Positions 1-9,231 of a DNA stretch of 64,000 bases are shown piece by piece (the first letter of the stretch is position 1; each line of letters opens with the position of its first letter). The notes under the pieces were generated by a model. It did not search any database. It had not been told where the DNA came from and saw nothing but the letters and a program-made list of their open reading frames with translations. Location: the NCBI GenBank assembly GCA_051715425.1, contig JBPXJS010000041.1, positions 1 through 64,000 of the forward strand. The letters are read 5' to 3'. The stretch is from JAJTFA01 sp051715425. Its GTDB lineage: Bacteria; Bacteroidota; Bacteroidia; UKL13-3. Both the position numbers and the translations under genes were made by a program.

Positions 1-15
1 ACGCTCTTCCGATCT
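1..15. other. Illumina adapter remnant at contig end
   Basis: Bases 1-15 read acgctcttccgatct, which is the 3' end of the standard Illumina TruSeq adapter. The flanking open frame reads through these bases only by chance. They should be trimmed, and the five residues they would encode are artificial. Confidence 0.95.
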
Positions 16-1480
16 GGTAGCACCGGTTACAAATTCAGCACTATCACCAACACATATGATTTGATTTGAAGGTATGGTATTAATAACCACCGGTACACCA
101 ACCGAGAGGGAAACATTAGCTGAAGTATCATTTGGAGAACAAGTACCTGTAATGATTACATGATAATTGGATCCGGCATCTGAAATGCCCGCAGGATTAA
201 TTTTTAAACTATCCGTATTGGCACCGGAAATATTTCCTCCGTTAACCAGGTTAACTAAACCTTTTCGCCACTGATAAGTTAATCCACTTCCGGTAGCAGC
301 AGTTACAAAAAGTGCTGCACTGCCGACACATACATTTTGATTGGCTGGTGAGGTGGTAATTACAACCGGAGAATTTACCGCCAACGATACCAATGCTGAA
401 GTATCATTTGGAGAGCATAAACCATTAATTATTACAGAGTACACTGAAGATGAGTCGGCATAACCTACCGGATTTATTCGCAGGGTATCTGAATTGGCTC
501 CACTAATATTCCCTCCATTAACAAGGTTTAGTAATCCTTTTCTCCACTGATAGGTAAGTCCACCACCACCGGAAGAAACAGACAGGAATGTAGAAGTACC
601 CAGACAAACTATTTTACTGGTTGGTTGTACTAAAATACGCGGTTCATTAAGTCTTAAAAAAACATTTATCGAAGTATCTGATGGAACACAGGCTCCTGTT
701 ACCACTACATGATAATTTGATGCGGTGTCTGCAGTACTTGCCGGGCTTATGGTAAGGGTATCATTGGTAACCCCTGATATGGTACCATTATTTACCAGTG
801 TAGTGTTTCCTTTTCGCCATTGGAAAGTTAAACCACTGCCTGATGCTTTTACAACAAACCTCACGGTATTACCGATACAGGCATTCTGATTTACAGGCTC
901 CGTTGTGATTACCGGTATATTCAACCTCAAAAAAACATTCGAAGAAGTATCACCGGGTGCACACACACCACTTACTACCACGTTATAATTTGACGCAGTA
1001 TCCAAAGCGGTTACGGGAAAAATCCGAAGCGTGTCGGTGGTAGCACCTGTTATGGTTACACCATTAATCAAATTAACGGTGCCCCTTCTCCATTGGTATT
1101 GTAAGCCTGCACCAGTGGCTGCAACGAAGAACCGGGCTGTATCTCCTGTACAAACAATTTTATCTGCCGGCTCATTTACAATAAACGGAGTGTTAAGCTT
1201 CAGGGTTGCGTCAACAGAGGTATCGTTAGGTAAGTATGTTCCGCTCACAATTACATTATAGTTCGAACCTGTATCTGCATTATTAACAGGAAATATGCTA
1301 AGCGTATCATTCGTTGCGCCACTGATATTTCCACCGTTAATCAGATTAACTGCCCCCCTGCGCCATTGGTAGGTAAGGGCACTTCCGGTGGCTGTTACAA
1401 TAAAGCGCACTGTATCACCAATACATGCCGACTGAATAGTTGGTTCAACGGTAATATTCGGTGGGCCGTTTGGACAACCT
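16..1480 (-). repeat. Six tandem Ig-like repeats of about 91 residues
   Basis: The coding strand repeats with a period of about 270-285 bp. Each unit contains a C(I/V/L)G(D/N/T) motif, then YQWR(R/K)G, an asparagine/glycine stretch with (I/V)(S/T)G(A/V), a DTL or DSL, and a Y(N/H/S)V(I/V)(V/I) strand before the next unit. The repeat nearest base 16 is cut by the adapter. Near-identical units probably explain why assembly stopped here. Confidence 0.85.
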
Positions 1481-2802
1481 GGTGGCATAACTGCAACGAT
1501 TGCTGATGTATTTAGCGCTCCTGTAGTTGTTAATGCCCTGCCATCCAGCAGCACACCATTATTTAAATCTACTGCACCGTTATTACAAATAATTGTTCCT
1601 CTGAAAATAGAATTATCATTAATATCAACAGCCCCATTTACAAGCCAAAAAACATTCTTAGCCTGTGTGCCGTTTATCAGAATCACCCTCGAAAAGGTAC
1701 TTGTTGAAAGAGCTCCGTATATTTTTATAATAAATACCCCATTGGCGTTACCCATTCCGTTGAGATAAAGAGTATCTGTAAATGTAACAGCCCCATTCAT
1801 AATGTATGTATGAGGAGTAAGTACGAGGTTACGCCCAAACTGAGCCGGATACAATAACTCAATATCATAAGGTAAGGCATTCATGTTGAGATACACCGAA
1901 TGCAGATCTGTTGAGCAGGCAGCCGTTGAGGTGTCAGGAATGGCATGAACTTTTCCTGTAACCAGTAATGTATCAAAGCCCGTTGTTAATCCGTTATTTG
2001 ATCCAATATCTCCTGTAACGTTTGTTATAAGGGTATTGGTTACAGGTCCAATTGAGGAGAACAAGGTAAAGCAGGCTACAGCCCCTAAAGCAGGTAACGG
2101 TGGACCAGTAAGAAAAGGACTTCCGCAACCTACGGATGTTGAGGCCATCACTCCATTAACAGTAACAGCTCCTGTTGTAGAAAGTGCGCGTCCTTCCAGT
2201 GTATCACCTGCACTCATGTTGATAGCGGCATTATTTACTACAATAGTACCCCTCATGGTAGTACCTGTTGCCATACTTAGCAAACCTTCAATTTTCCAAA
2301 AAACATTACATGCCTTCGCACCATTAATTAACTGTACTTTTGAGTTTGCTGCTGCAGAAAGCGGCCCCTGAATTTTAATAATAAAGACAGCCCCTGAATT
2401 ATTCTTTGCATCTAAATACAATGTATTGTTTAGCGAAGATGCACCGGTAACCAGGTGCACACCTGCTAAGAGGGTATCACCGTTACCCATTGTTGGTGCA
2501 GGAAAAAAGGTTGGCACTGCGGCATTTAACTGGCCGTATAGGATAAGTAAATCAGTTACACATCCTGCACTCGATGTATCCTGAGCATGCATCACTCCAT
2601 TTACGTTACCAAAATTGGTGCAGGAGCCGATATTTGTTCCAACATCTCCGGTAATCTGAGAAATACCTGTATTGCTAACTGCTCCTATTGATGTAAACAG
2701 TACATAGCTTGCCGTTCTTCCTAAAACAGGTGTCTGGCCAAGAGTCTTTTCTGATAACCATAACATACTAAATGCTATTATCAGATGTATTATTCTATTC
2801 AT
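16..2802 (-). CDS. Secreted two-DUF3494, Ig-repeat surface protein (partial, C-terminus missing)
   Basis: The frame is open from an ATG at 2802 to the contig end with no stop, giving about 929 real residues; the true C-terminus lies outside. It starts with a signal peptide (MNRIIHLIIAFSMLWLSEK, ending near TLGQ). Two DUF3494 domains follow at about residues 24-225 and 237-438. Each shows the family pattern of VTGDVGTN/ITGDIGSN-type N-terminal motifs, a VFIIKI strand and NVFWxxxG near the end. From about residue 440 there are six immunoglobulin-like repeats. DUF3494 is known from ice-binding proteins and from adhesins, so ice binding cannot be claimed here. The likely role is a cell-surface adhesin, probably sent out by the type IX system since the next gene is a DUF3494 protein with a type IX tail. 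A sorting domain would be expected past the contig end. Confidence 0.9.
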
Positions 2803-3049
2803 TGTGTTTGTAGTTAATTGTTATAATAATCAGTTTTATAAGCCCGCATTTACTTAGCAACCATAGTTTGGTTGTAAGTACTGATGACTCAAATCATGTA
2901 ATTGGTTTGGTGGAATCGGGTTGTCTGAAAGAAACCTTAAATTGGCAGATATGTGTTATTGATTTATTTTATTTCAGGTAACACGCCCAATAGTTTTGTA
3001 TGCATCACACATCAGCAAAGATTTACAACCTTTGCATATTGCTAAAACA

Positions 3050-4258
3050 TCACTTATATATATGAATTTTTCTGGTGATACTGCCATCAGCAGATTGGAT
3101 ATGAAGCAGGTAAACACCATTTACCTTATCGGATAAGTCAATAGCAGAAAAATCTTTTTGTGTCTTATAAATTAATAAACCTGACACGTTATACACTTCA
3201 ATGGATTGGATGGAACATAGTTCCTTATCAAAGGTAAGTTGAAAAATACCATTTGCCGGATTAGGGCTTACCACAAGGGTATTGTTTTCCAATATTCTAC
3301 TACATGCAGCAATGCTGTTGAAATAGGTGTAATTTCCATCTCTATCGGTTTGCTTAAGGCGATAATAAGCAACCCTGCCTGATGATACATAATCAGTGAA
3401 GCTGTATTCCTTTATTGTACTTGAATTTATTTCTCCTTTTACGATTCCGGCAACCTGCCAGTTGTCATCGTTAAATACCCTTTCTATAGTAAAATAGTCA
3501 TTATTCATTTCAGAAGCTGTACTCCAGCTTAAACGAACCTTACTTTTTTCACAAAAAGAAGTAAAATGAAGTAAATTAACCGGCAGTTGATTGTAACTGC
3601 TGCTTAAGTTAATAGCTCCCTGCCTGGTAAGTGCTCTGCCGAATAAAGTTGAACCATTTAATAAGGTTATTGCTCCGTTACCCAACATACTTCCCCTGAA
3701 CACTGAACTATCGGCAAGAGTGAAAGCTCCGTCAATCTGCCAATAAACATTGAGGTGATTGGCGGAATTAGTAAGTGTAACTGAGGAAAATGATGTAGCA
3801 GAAAGTGCTCCGGTAATTTTTATAATAAAGACGGAATTGGGATTACCTTGTCCGTTTAAAATCAGATTTCCGCTGAGGGTGGTAGCCGCTCCGATACAAT
3901 ATACCCTTGGAGTAAGTATCTGACCATTTCCTAAAGTAGTACCAATTACGGTATCGCACAAAATAGAACTCATATAGGTATATGCAACACCCAGATCAGC
4001 AGATGCACCTGCGGTAACAGAATCAGCAATATGTATCTGACCATTTATTGTTCCCGGAGGGAAACCTGTTAATGCACCTGCATGTGTACCTATATTACCA
4101 GTAATATTAGTTGCTCCACCGTTGGTAAAAGCACCAGCTGTAGTAAAAAACGAAAAGGATCCTGCTCGGCCCAAATTGGGTACCTGAGCTAAGACCTCAT
4201 CTGTTAACGAAATCATTATTGAAACAATAACAATAGTACTTTGTATAATTTTTATCAT
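3050..4258 (-). CDS. Secreted DUF3494 (ice-binding-like) protein with type IX sorting domain
   Basis: I start it at the ATG at 4258, giving about 402 residues. That puts a signal peptide first (MIKIIQSTIVIVSIMISL, cleaved near VLAQ); an in-frame ATG at 4318 would add 20 residues ahead of the signal. One DUF3494 domain covers roughly residues 25-230, with ITGNIGTH, VFIIKITG and LNVYWQIDG. A middle region (about 235-325) has the SWSTASEMNNDYFTIERV motif common between catalytic or adhesive domains and T9SS tails. The C-terminal 75 residues form a type A type IX sorting domain (VVSPNPANGIFQLTF, GVYLLHI). It is a paralogue of the gene at 16-2802, on the same strand with a 247-bp gap. Ice binding, adhesion or another surface role are all possible. 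Confidence 0.88.
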   Translation of the reverse strand: MIKIIQSTIVIVSIMISLTDEVLAQVPNLGRAGSFSFFTTAGAFTNGGATNITGNIGTHAGALTGFPPGTINGQIHIADSVTAGASADLGVAYTYMSSILCDTVIGTTLGNGQILTPRVYCIGAATTLSGNLILNGQGNPNSVFIIKITGALSATSFSSVTLTNSANHLNVYWQIDGAFTLADSSVFRGSMLGNGAITLLNGSTLFGRALTRQGAINLSSSYNQLPVNLLHFTSFCEKSKVRLSWSTASEMNNDYFTIERVFNDDNWQVAGIVKGEINSSTIKEYSFTDYVSSGRVAYYRLKQTDRDGNYTYFNSIAACSRILENNTLVVSPNPANGIFQLTFDKELCSIQSIEVYNVSGLLIYKTQKDFSAIDLSDKVNGVYLLHIQSADGSITRKIHIYK

Positions 4259-4325
4259 AATTAGGTTATTAATTTGGCGAATAAATTTTTCACCTGACAA
4301 AGGTGGATTTATTAACATGTACCAA

Positions 4326-4361
4326 TGTTATATAACAATGTTAATTTGTTACATAACTCAC
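4326..4361 (-). promoter_or_regulatory. Two-part operator-like motif upstream of the DUF3494 gene
   Basis: A perfect 12-bp palindrome, TGTTATATAACA, lies at 4326-4337. After a 9-bp gap comes TGTTACATAACTCAC at 4347-4361. The same pair with the same gap occurs at 8443-8478. It sits 68-103 bp upstream of the chosen start at 4258. The half-sites resemble CRP/FNR-family operators, but the regulator is not identified. The rest of 4259-4552 holds no gene. Confidence 0.5.
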
Positions 4362-4552
4362 TCCTTTATCAATCTATTTATATAGAATTCAACTTATGGT
4401 TATATAAGTAAAGATATCTATAAGCAGTTTCTCAGCTTCTACACTTGATAACCTCAAGAAATAAAATGGTCTAACAATAAAAGGCAATAATATGGAATGT
4501 TGAATCTGATTAATCAACACCTTTCGCTTAGGGCATCCTGCCTGCGACTACA

Positions 4553-6814
4553 TTATTCAGTAGCTTGAAGAAGCCCAGGTTCACTGTAAACCGAGGGCTT
4601 TCCCATTCGGTATTTCTCCATGGTTAAACGGGCCATGATATAACTAATGGTAGATTCTGCGCCCTGATTCAGGTTAATATGGTTTTCTTCCAACCCATCA
4701 TAACAGCCACCTGTGCATGGATTATATATAATCTGATGCAAGTGATTATTTCCTAAAAACCAGTTAAAAGAAATATGCATTTTGTCGAGGTAACTGCAAT
4801 CATCAAAAACGTCATAAAAACGCTCAAGTGCCATCACGGTATATGCCACATCAATCGGTTGTTCACCGAAATCTGATGGTGTTTCTCCTTTTGACAGCCA
4901 ACGTTTATTGGAAATGAGTTTAATTGTTTTATCGGTAAAGGTATGAGCAAGCAGAAAATCAAATGAGGTTTTGGCAATGGTTTTAAATCTTACATTGCCT
5001 GTAACCAGAAAAGCACATAACATTGCTTCCGGCAATATGCTGTTCCCGTATGTGAGGTAATTTTCGTACCACTTCCAATCAGCGTCATGAATGTGTTCAT
5101 ACATTCTTTCGAGTCTGTTTGCCATGAGTTCCATTAACAACAGGTTATCTTCAGAAGGCCTTACCTGATGATAGTACCATAATCCCTTAATGGCAAAGGC
5201 AATGGCTCTGGTGGAGTGAACTGATCTGATATAAACGAATGCACTTTCTATAAGCTCTTCTGCAAGAGTTAAAAGTTCCTGTGGTAAAATATGTTCGTGC
5301 GACAAAAGAAACCCAAGTGCCCAGATGGTGCGGCCATTGGCATCGTCAAGATTCGAATGATCATTTTGCTCGGTTACGTTCCTGTCTATATCGATATAAT
5401 TATAAAAACTGCCATTTCCCTTCACACATAATTTTATAAAATGAAGATAGGTGTGGATATAAATAAGATCCCTGGTATCTCTGCTTAAGGCATAATGCTG
5501 ACAAAAAGCAATAAGTGCCCTGGCATTATCATCAATGGTGTAACCGGATTTAAAATCCGGCTGATTAATTTTGGAGAACTGAATAATGCCAACATCTGTG
5601 GTTAGCTTTTTTATGTGATTCAGATTTATTTCCGGGAGATTATATTTGAGAGGTACCTCCGGCTGTGTAAACTTTTCAAACAAAATGGCATGTGCAATAG
5701 CCGAGTTTTCCCACGCAGTTGGCGCTATCCGGTGCAGTCCGTTTAATCTGATATTATTTTTTAATTCCCCATTTTCCAGCAAACGGTCAATAGCCATGGT
5801 AAGTTGTTCTGCATTTTCAAAATCGACCAGAATTCCGGCATCGTTGCCAAGAACTTCTTTTGCATGTGGTATAGGTGTAGAAATGATAGGACAACCACAA
5901 CTGATCGCATAAGAAAAAGTTCCGCTTACCGCCTGATTTGGATCCTTTGACGTAAATAAATACACATCTGTTAACTGCAGGTATTCCAGTAAATCCGGTA
6001 GCGGAAGATATTGGTTAATAAACCACACATGCTCTTTCAGATTCAGCATTTCTACTCTGGTTTGGAGCATAGAGCGATAACTTTCTCCGCTATGTTTTAC
6101 AATGGTTGGGTGCGTTTTGCCAATAATCAGAAAAAGCACATCGGGATATTTGTTAACTATGTCGGGAAGGGCATCCAATGTGGTTTCGATATTTTTACCC
6201 GAGCTTATTAATCCAAAGGTGGAAAGAATGGTTCGGCCATTTAAATAATATTTTTCTTTTAACAGATATTTATCGAGATGTGGCACCAGATGAGTTCCAT
6301 GTGGTATTACTGCTATTTTATCAGACGGGATACCATAAGCATTCATCAAAATTGATTCTGCATTTTTAGTCATCACAACAATAGCATCACATGCTGCCGA
6401 CAGGTATTTAATATATTCCCTTAATTTTATACCGGGATCAGGCAGTACCGTGTGAAATGCTACTATCACGGGTATATCAAAAGACTCAGTCATAGCCAGA
6501 AAATTCTCCTCATTGCCATAAAAGAATCCAAACTCATGCTGAATAAGGATGAGCTTAATCCTTCTGTTATTGTTTATGGTATTAACAAATTCATGGTAAG
6601 ATTGGGGATCTGAGGTATGTAATACATATTTTACTTCTGCAGGGTATGTATTTGTTTCACCTGCTGTCTCAAGGGCACAAATGGTCATCTCAAAGGAATG
6701 ATCAAATTTGTGATTGAGCATTGATATCAGATCATGAGAATAGGTAGCTATACCACATTCCCTTGGCGGATAAGAGGAAATAACAACTACTTCAGGAATT
6801 TCTGTTTCATTCAT
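4553..6814 (-). CDS. Two-domain GT4 glycosyltransferase with C-terminal alpha-helical (toroid-like) domain
   Basis: 753 residues with no signal peptide, so probably cytoplasmic. Residues about 8-375 form a GT-B, GT4-type glycosyltransferase: VVISSYPPRECGIATYSHDL at the N-terminus, IPHGTH, STFGLISSGKNIE, and a C-terminal GT4 motif region (SGTFSYAISCGCPIISTPIPH, then DAGILVDFEN). Residues about 400-735 are helical with repeated aromatic and YTIDDNARAL, LDDANGRTIWALG and NQGAESTISY motifs, reminiscent of an alpha/alpha-toroid glycosidase fold. Its start overlaps the end of the GH130 gene by 8 bp, which suggests translational coupling and a shared glycan substrate. Mannose-containing glycans are a guess from GH130 partners. 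The substrate cannot be read from the sequence. Confidence 0.85.
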   Translation of the reverse strand: MNETEIPEVVVISSYPPRECGIATYSHDLISMLNHKFDHSFEMTICALETAGETNTYPAEVKYVLHTSDPQSYHEFVNTINNNRRIKLILIQHEFGFFYGNEENFLAMTESFDIPVIVAFHTVLPDPGIKLREYIKYLSAACDAIVVMTKNAESILMNAYGIPSDKIAVIPHGTHLVPHLDKYLLKEKYYLNGRTILSTFGLISSGKNIETTLDALPDIVNKYPDVLFLIIGKTHPTIVKHSGESYRSMLQTRVEMLNLKEHVWFINQYLPLPDLLEYLQLTDVYLFTSKDPNQAVSGTFSYAISCGCPIISTPIPHAKEVLGNDAGILVDFENAEQLTMAIDRLLENGELKNNIRLNGLHRIAPTAWENSAIAHAILFEKFTQPEVPLKYNLPEINLNHIKKLTTDVGIIQFSKINQPDFKSGYTIDDNARALIAFCQHYALSRDTRDLIYIHTYLHFIKLCVKGNGSFYNYIDIDRNVTEQNDHSNLDDANGRTIWALGFLLSHEHILPQELLTLAEELIESAFVYIRSVHSTRAIAFAIKGLWYYHQVRPSEDNLLLMELMANRLERMYEHIHDADWKWYENYLTYGNSILPEAMLCAFLVTGNVRFKTIAKTSFDFLLAHTFTDKTIKLISNKRWLSKGETPSDFGEQPIDVAYTVMALERFYDVFDDCSYLDKMHISFNWFLGNNHLHQIIYNPCTGGCYDGLEENHINLNQGAESTISYIMARLTMEKYRMGKPSVYSEPGLLQATE

Positions 6815-7847
6815 TCTTTGTTGGGTTTAATAAGAGTTCGCATAACAATTCTTTAAGGCTTACCGAAGCACAAGCTATCTGATCATCTGCAGCTCCATAA
6901 TAGATATAGAGGGTATCGCCTTCCAGAACACTGCCTGTCGGAAAACAAACATTATTCACCTCACCAACCTTTTCATATTCAAACTCAGGATAGAACAACG
7001 GATAAGGCAATCTTGCCAATTCAACAGAAGGGTTATCCAGGTCAAACAAAGCCGCACAGGCAGTGTATACATATCCGGCAGGAGTATCGTGCACCCCGTG
7101 ATAAATGATGAGCCATCCTTCCTGCGTTTCAACCGGAGGACAACCGGCACCCACATAACTTACTTCATGCCTGTGTTTAGGTTCCAGTATGATATTACTT
7201 GCAAAATCCTGAAAATAATTTTCCCAAAACTCTTTACTCAGATCGGTCAGCTTTTCAATACTTACCAGCTGAATATCTGGTTTTATACGAATAAGGAAAC
7301 AAAGTTTATTGTGAATGCGCCTTGGGAAAAACACTACATTTTTTACCCAGAGATACACCGGTTTATTGTGTTTGGTTTTGATATTATCCCGTTTGTTATA
7401 CCTGAAATATTTTTCATTCAGTGGTTTTTGACATTCAGCCAGTCTTTTGAATTCATTAAATGTTATTTGCGGAGTAATGAGTCCTCGTTTTTCAAAGTGA
7501 ATCAAATCAACAGACGTAGCCAGAGCCCCTAAAGCATTTATTCCATCGTACGCTGTATAAGCGAGATAAAATAACCCATCCACTTGAACTATTCTGGGAT
7601 CTTCCACACCATGTATTTCGTAATCGAACTGAGGAAAAATAACAGGCTTATCCCCTTTCTCTTCCACTTCCAGCGGCCCTTTTAACCTGCAATACCCTAT
7701 ACTTGAATAATTTCCGGAAGCAACTGCTCTGTAGAACATGTGTATCTTCAGTTGGTGAGCGATTACTGCCGGATTAAGTACACCTGCTATTTCAAAGCCA
7801 TTGTTATTGCTTTTAATTATTATTCCTTCTTTTTTTACTTTGAGCAT
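6807..7847 (-). CDS. GH130 family glycosidase/phosphorylase
   Basis: 346 residues, no signal peptide. The family pattern is clear: GVEDPRI near residue 80, a KNVVFFP strand, GAGCPPVET followed by EGWLIIYHGV in the middle blade, then VCFPTG and YYGAADD near the end. These fit the five-bladed beta-propeller of GH130. The family includes beta-mannoside phosphorylases and beta-1,2-mannosidases; subgroup and activity cannot be decided by eye. The gene runs into the GT4 gene (8-bp overlap) and follows the cupin gene by 158 bp, so the three probably share one function in making or recycling an intracellular glycan. Some public annotations of this family carry the misleading name 'pesticidal protein Cry7Aa'. 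Confidence 0.88.
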   Translation of the reverse strand: MLKVKKEGIIIKSNNNGFEIAGVLNPAVIAHQLKIHMFYRAVASGNYSSIGYCRLKGPLEVEEKGDKPVIFPQFDYEIHGVEDPRIVQVDGLFYLAYTAYDGINALGALATSVDLIHFEKRGLITPQITFNEFKRLAECQKPLNEKYFRYNKRDNIKTKHNKPVYLWVKNVVFFPRRIHNKLCFLIRIKPDIQLVSIEKLTDLSKEFWENYFQDFASNIILEPKHRHEVSYVGAGCPPVETQEGWLIIYHGVHDTPAGYVYTACAALFDLDNPSVELARLPYPLFYPEFEYEKVGEVNNVCFPTGSVLEGDTLYIYYGAADDQIACASVSLKELLCELLLNPTKNE

Positions 7848-8005
7848 ACTTTTTTGATCATCCAGCGCACGCTTGCTGAACAGATCTGTTAACCTGACTA
7901 AGGTAAATTCCTTATTGTGTGCTAAAACGCCACCTCAGCCAAATTTTTATTATTGAACCAAGTTGAAACCAGGTGCTTGTTATTTTTCTTTTCATATCCT
8001 GAGTG

Positions 8006-8344
8006 TTATTCATAATCACTTTTAATGACGGTGGAAATCATTTTGAAACGCCCGTTGGCCTTAATGATATTTGATAAATGAGCAGGAATAACAATCCCCT
8101 GACCAGAAATAAGGGTATGCGATTTTCCATCAATGAAGATCTCTGCTGTACCTTCTATTATCTGAACAAAGGTGTCAAAAGGAGATATTTTTTCAGTTAG
8201 CGCCTCACCTGAGTCGAACGACATGATACTGATATTACCTGTTGATTTTTTTATGATGGTTTTACTCACCACAGAATTTGGGATATATTCTATGATTTCA
8301 ACAATAATTAGAGCCTTCGACCTTTCTACTTCCCTGTTATCCAT
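8006..8344 (-). CDS. Small cupin-domain protein
   Basis: 112 residues. The core reads SPFDTFVQIIEGTAEIFIDG followed by LISGQGIVIPAHLSNIIKA, which is a single conserved beta-barrel cupin 2. The usual metal-binding histidines (HxH...H) are mostly absent, so it may bind a ligand without metal or act structurally. It leads the GH130/GT4 cluster on the same strand and carries the two-part motif 99-134 bp upstream. Function unknown. Confidence 0.75.
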   Translation of the reverse strand: MDNREVERSKALIIVEIIEYIPNSVVSKTIIKKSTGNISIMSFDSGEALTEKISPFDTFVQIIEGTAEIFIDGKSHTLISGQGIVIPAHLSNIIKANGRFKMISTVIKSDYE

Positions 8345-8442
8345 TTCTACTTGATTAAAAAGTGGTTTATAGAACAGTTCAGGCTCATTGGTAGCATCAA
8401 AACCATTCTACCATCAAAAGTCCGTATTAATTGAGTGATGTA

Positions 8443-8478
8443 TGTTATATCACACTTTTATTATGTTACATAGTTCAC
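8443..8478 (-). promoter_or_regulatory. Two-part operator-like motif upstream of the cupin gene
   Basis: TGTTATATCACA at 8443-8454 differs by one base from the palindrome at 4326-4337. TGTTACATAGTTCAC at 8464-8478 differs by two bases from 4347-4361. The 9-bp gap is the same, and both copies have the same orientation relative to their minus-strand gene. Confidence 0.5.
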
Positions 8479-8648
8479 ACTTATCGCATGCTGCAGCAAT
8501 AAGCAACAAAAGTTAAAACTCCAGACCAAGATTAAAGCATTGATGATTTAGCTCATTCATCCCTCTTTCAACTAAAAAATATTTATCCTGAAATACAGCA
8601 ACTTACATAATCTAACTGCTGCTCATTTTTATAATTAGCAGCTTATAC

Positions 8649-8656
8649 TATATTCG
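8649..8656 (+). promoter_or_regulatory. Putative -7 box (TATATTCG)
   Basis: One mismatch from the Bacteroidota -7 consensus TAnnTTTG, 37 bp upstream of the lipoprotein start codon. The upstream -33 element is only T-rich, so this is weak. Confidence 0.35.
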
Positions 8657-8692
8657 TGCTACTTATTTAGAAAACCAACAAAAACAAATATT

Positions 8693-9067
8693 ATGAAACG
8701 CAAATTTTTACCCCTGATGCTTATTGCCACTGTTGCCCTGATGAGCAGTTGCAGCAAAGAACCAAAAGCATGTTTTAAAGTAGAAGTACAAACCAAAGAA
8801 GGCAAATGGGCACCAACCACCACAGGTAAAGTGGGTGAGCATTTTTACTTCAGCACCATGTGCAGCGAGAACGCTTATGCACTGGGAACGATTTTCGAAT
8901 ATGGAGACGGAACCACCGGCCATGAAGAAAGTCATGAGTACAAAAAGCCAGGAACATACAACGTAAAATGTACGGTATTCGAAAGCAAAAAGGGTGAAAA
9001 GGGCGAGAAATCTGATGTAGCCAGCCAAACCATTACGGTAAAGGACCTGCAGGCAGAAGCCAGATAA
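8693..9067 (+). CDS. PKD-domain lipoprotein
   Basis: 124 residues. A lipoprotein signal (LMSSC lipobox, acylated Cys near residue 20) is followed by a single PKD-like domain with FEYGDGTTGHEESHEYKKPGTYNVKCTV, close to the classical FGDG...H.Y..PGTY.V pattern. It is probably an outer-membrane or periplasmic lipoprotein; the function is unknown. It is a stand-alone gene with its own terminator. The C-terminus is lysine and glutamate rich (KKGEKGEKS). Confidence 0.8.
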   Translation: MKRKFLPLMLIATVALMSSCSKEPKACFKVEVQTKEGKWAPTTTGKVGEHFYFSTMCSENAYALGTIFEYGDGTTGHEESHEYKKPGTYNVKCTVFESKKGEKGEKSDVASQTITVKDLQAEAR

Positions 9068-9092
9068 AAAATTGGACTTAGAAAAAGTAAAG

Positions 9093-9123
9093 ATCCTCAA
9101 CCTAAATGGGTTGGGGATTTTTT
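9093..9123 (+). terminator. Intrinsic terminator after the PKD lipoprotein gene
   Basis: The arms atcctcaacc (9093-9102) and ggttggggat (9109-9118) pair over 10 bp with one wobble, and six T follow. It lies 26 bp past the stop codon. Confidence 0.85.
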
Positions 9124-9129
9124 ATGTGG

Positions 9130-9180
9130 TAAAATTTAGGGCAAAACAAAACCGCGAACCATTGGTAAGATGATACGCGG
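9130..9180 (-). terminator. Possible terminator of rplU-rpmA
   Basis: On the minus strand, CCGCG and CGCGG arms enclose a smaller ACCA/TGGT hairpin and are followed by TTTTGTTTTG. The stem is interrupted, so the call is tentative. Confidence 0.4.
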
Positions 9181-9231
9181 CTAAGCATAATCCCACTAAA
9201 GAAGCGGGAATTGAAAGCATCAATCTGGTTA

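Larger units (their letters stand above)
8345..8692. other. Divergent intergenic region
   Basis: 348 bp with no ORF worth calling. It holds the upstream regions of the cupin gene (minus) and the PKD lipoprotein gene (plus). The only recognisable elements are the two-part motif at 8443-8478 and a probable -7 box at 8649-8656. Confidence 0.7.

Noticed and set aside
1031..2371. Plus-strand frames of 76 and 111 codons inside the first gene
   Set aside because: They lie opposite the open minus-strand frame of the DUF3494/Ig gene, have no signal or family features, and mirror its repeats.
2858..2874. Inverted repeat CAACCA/TGGTTG upstream of the first gene
   Set aside because: Short with a small loop. 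It shares nothing with the two-part motif and has no T run, so I assign no role.
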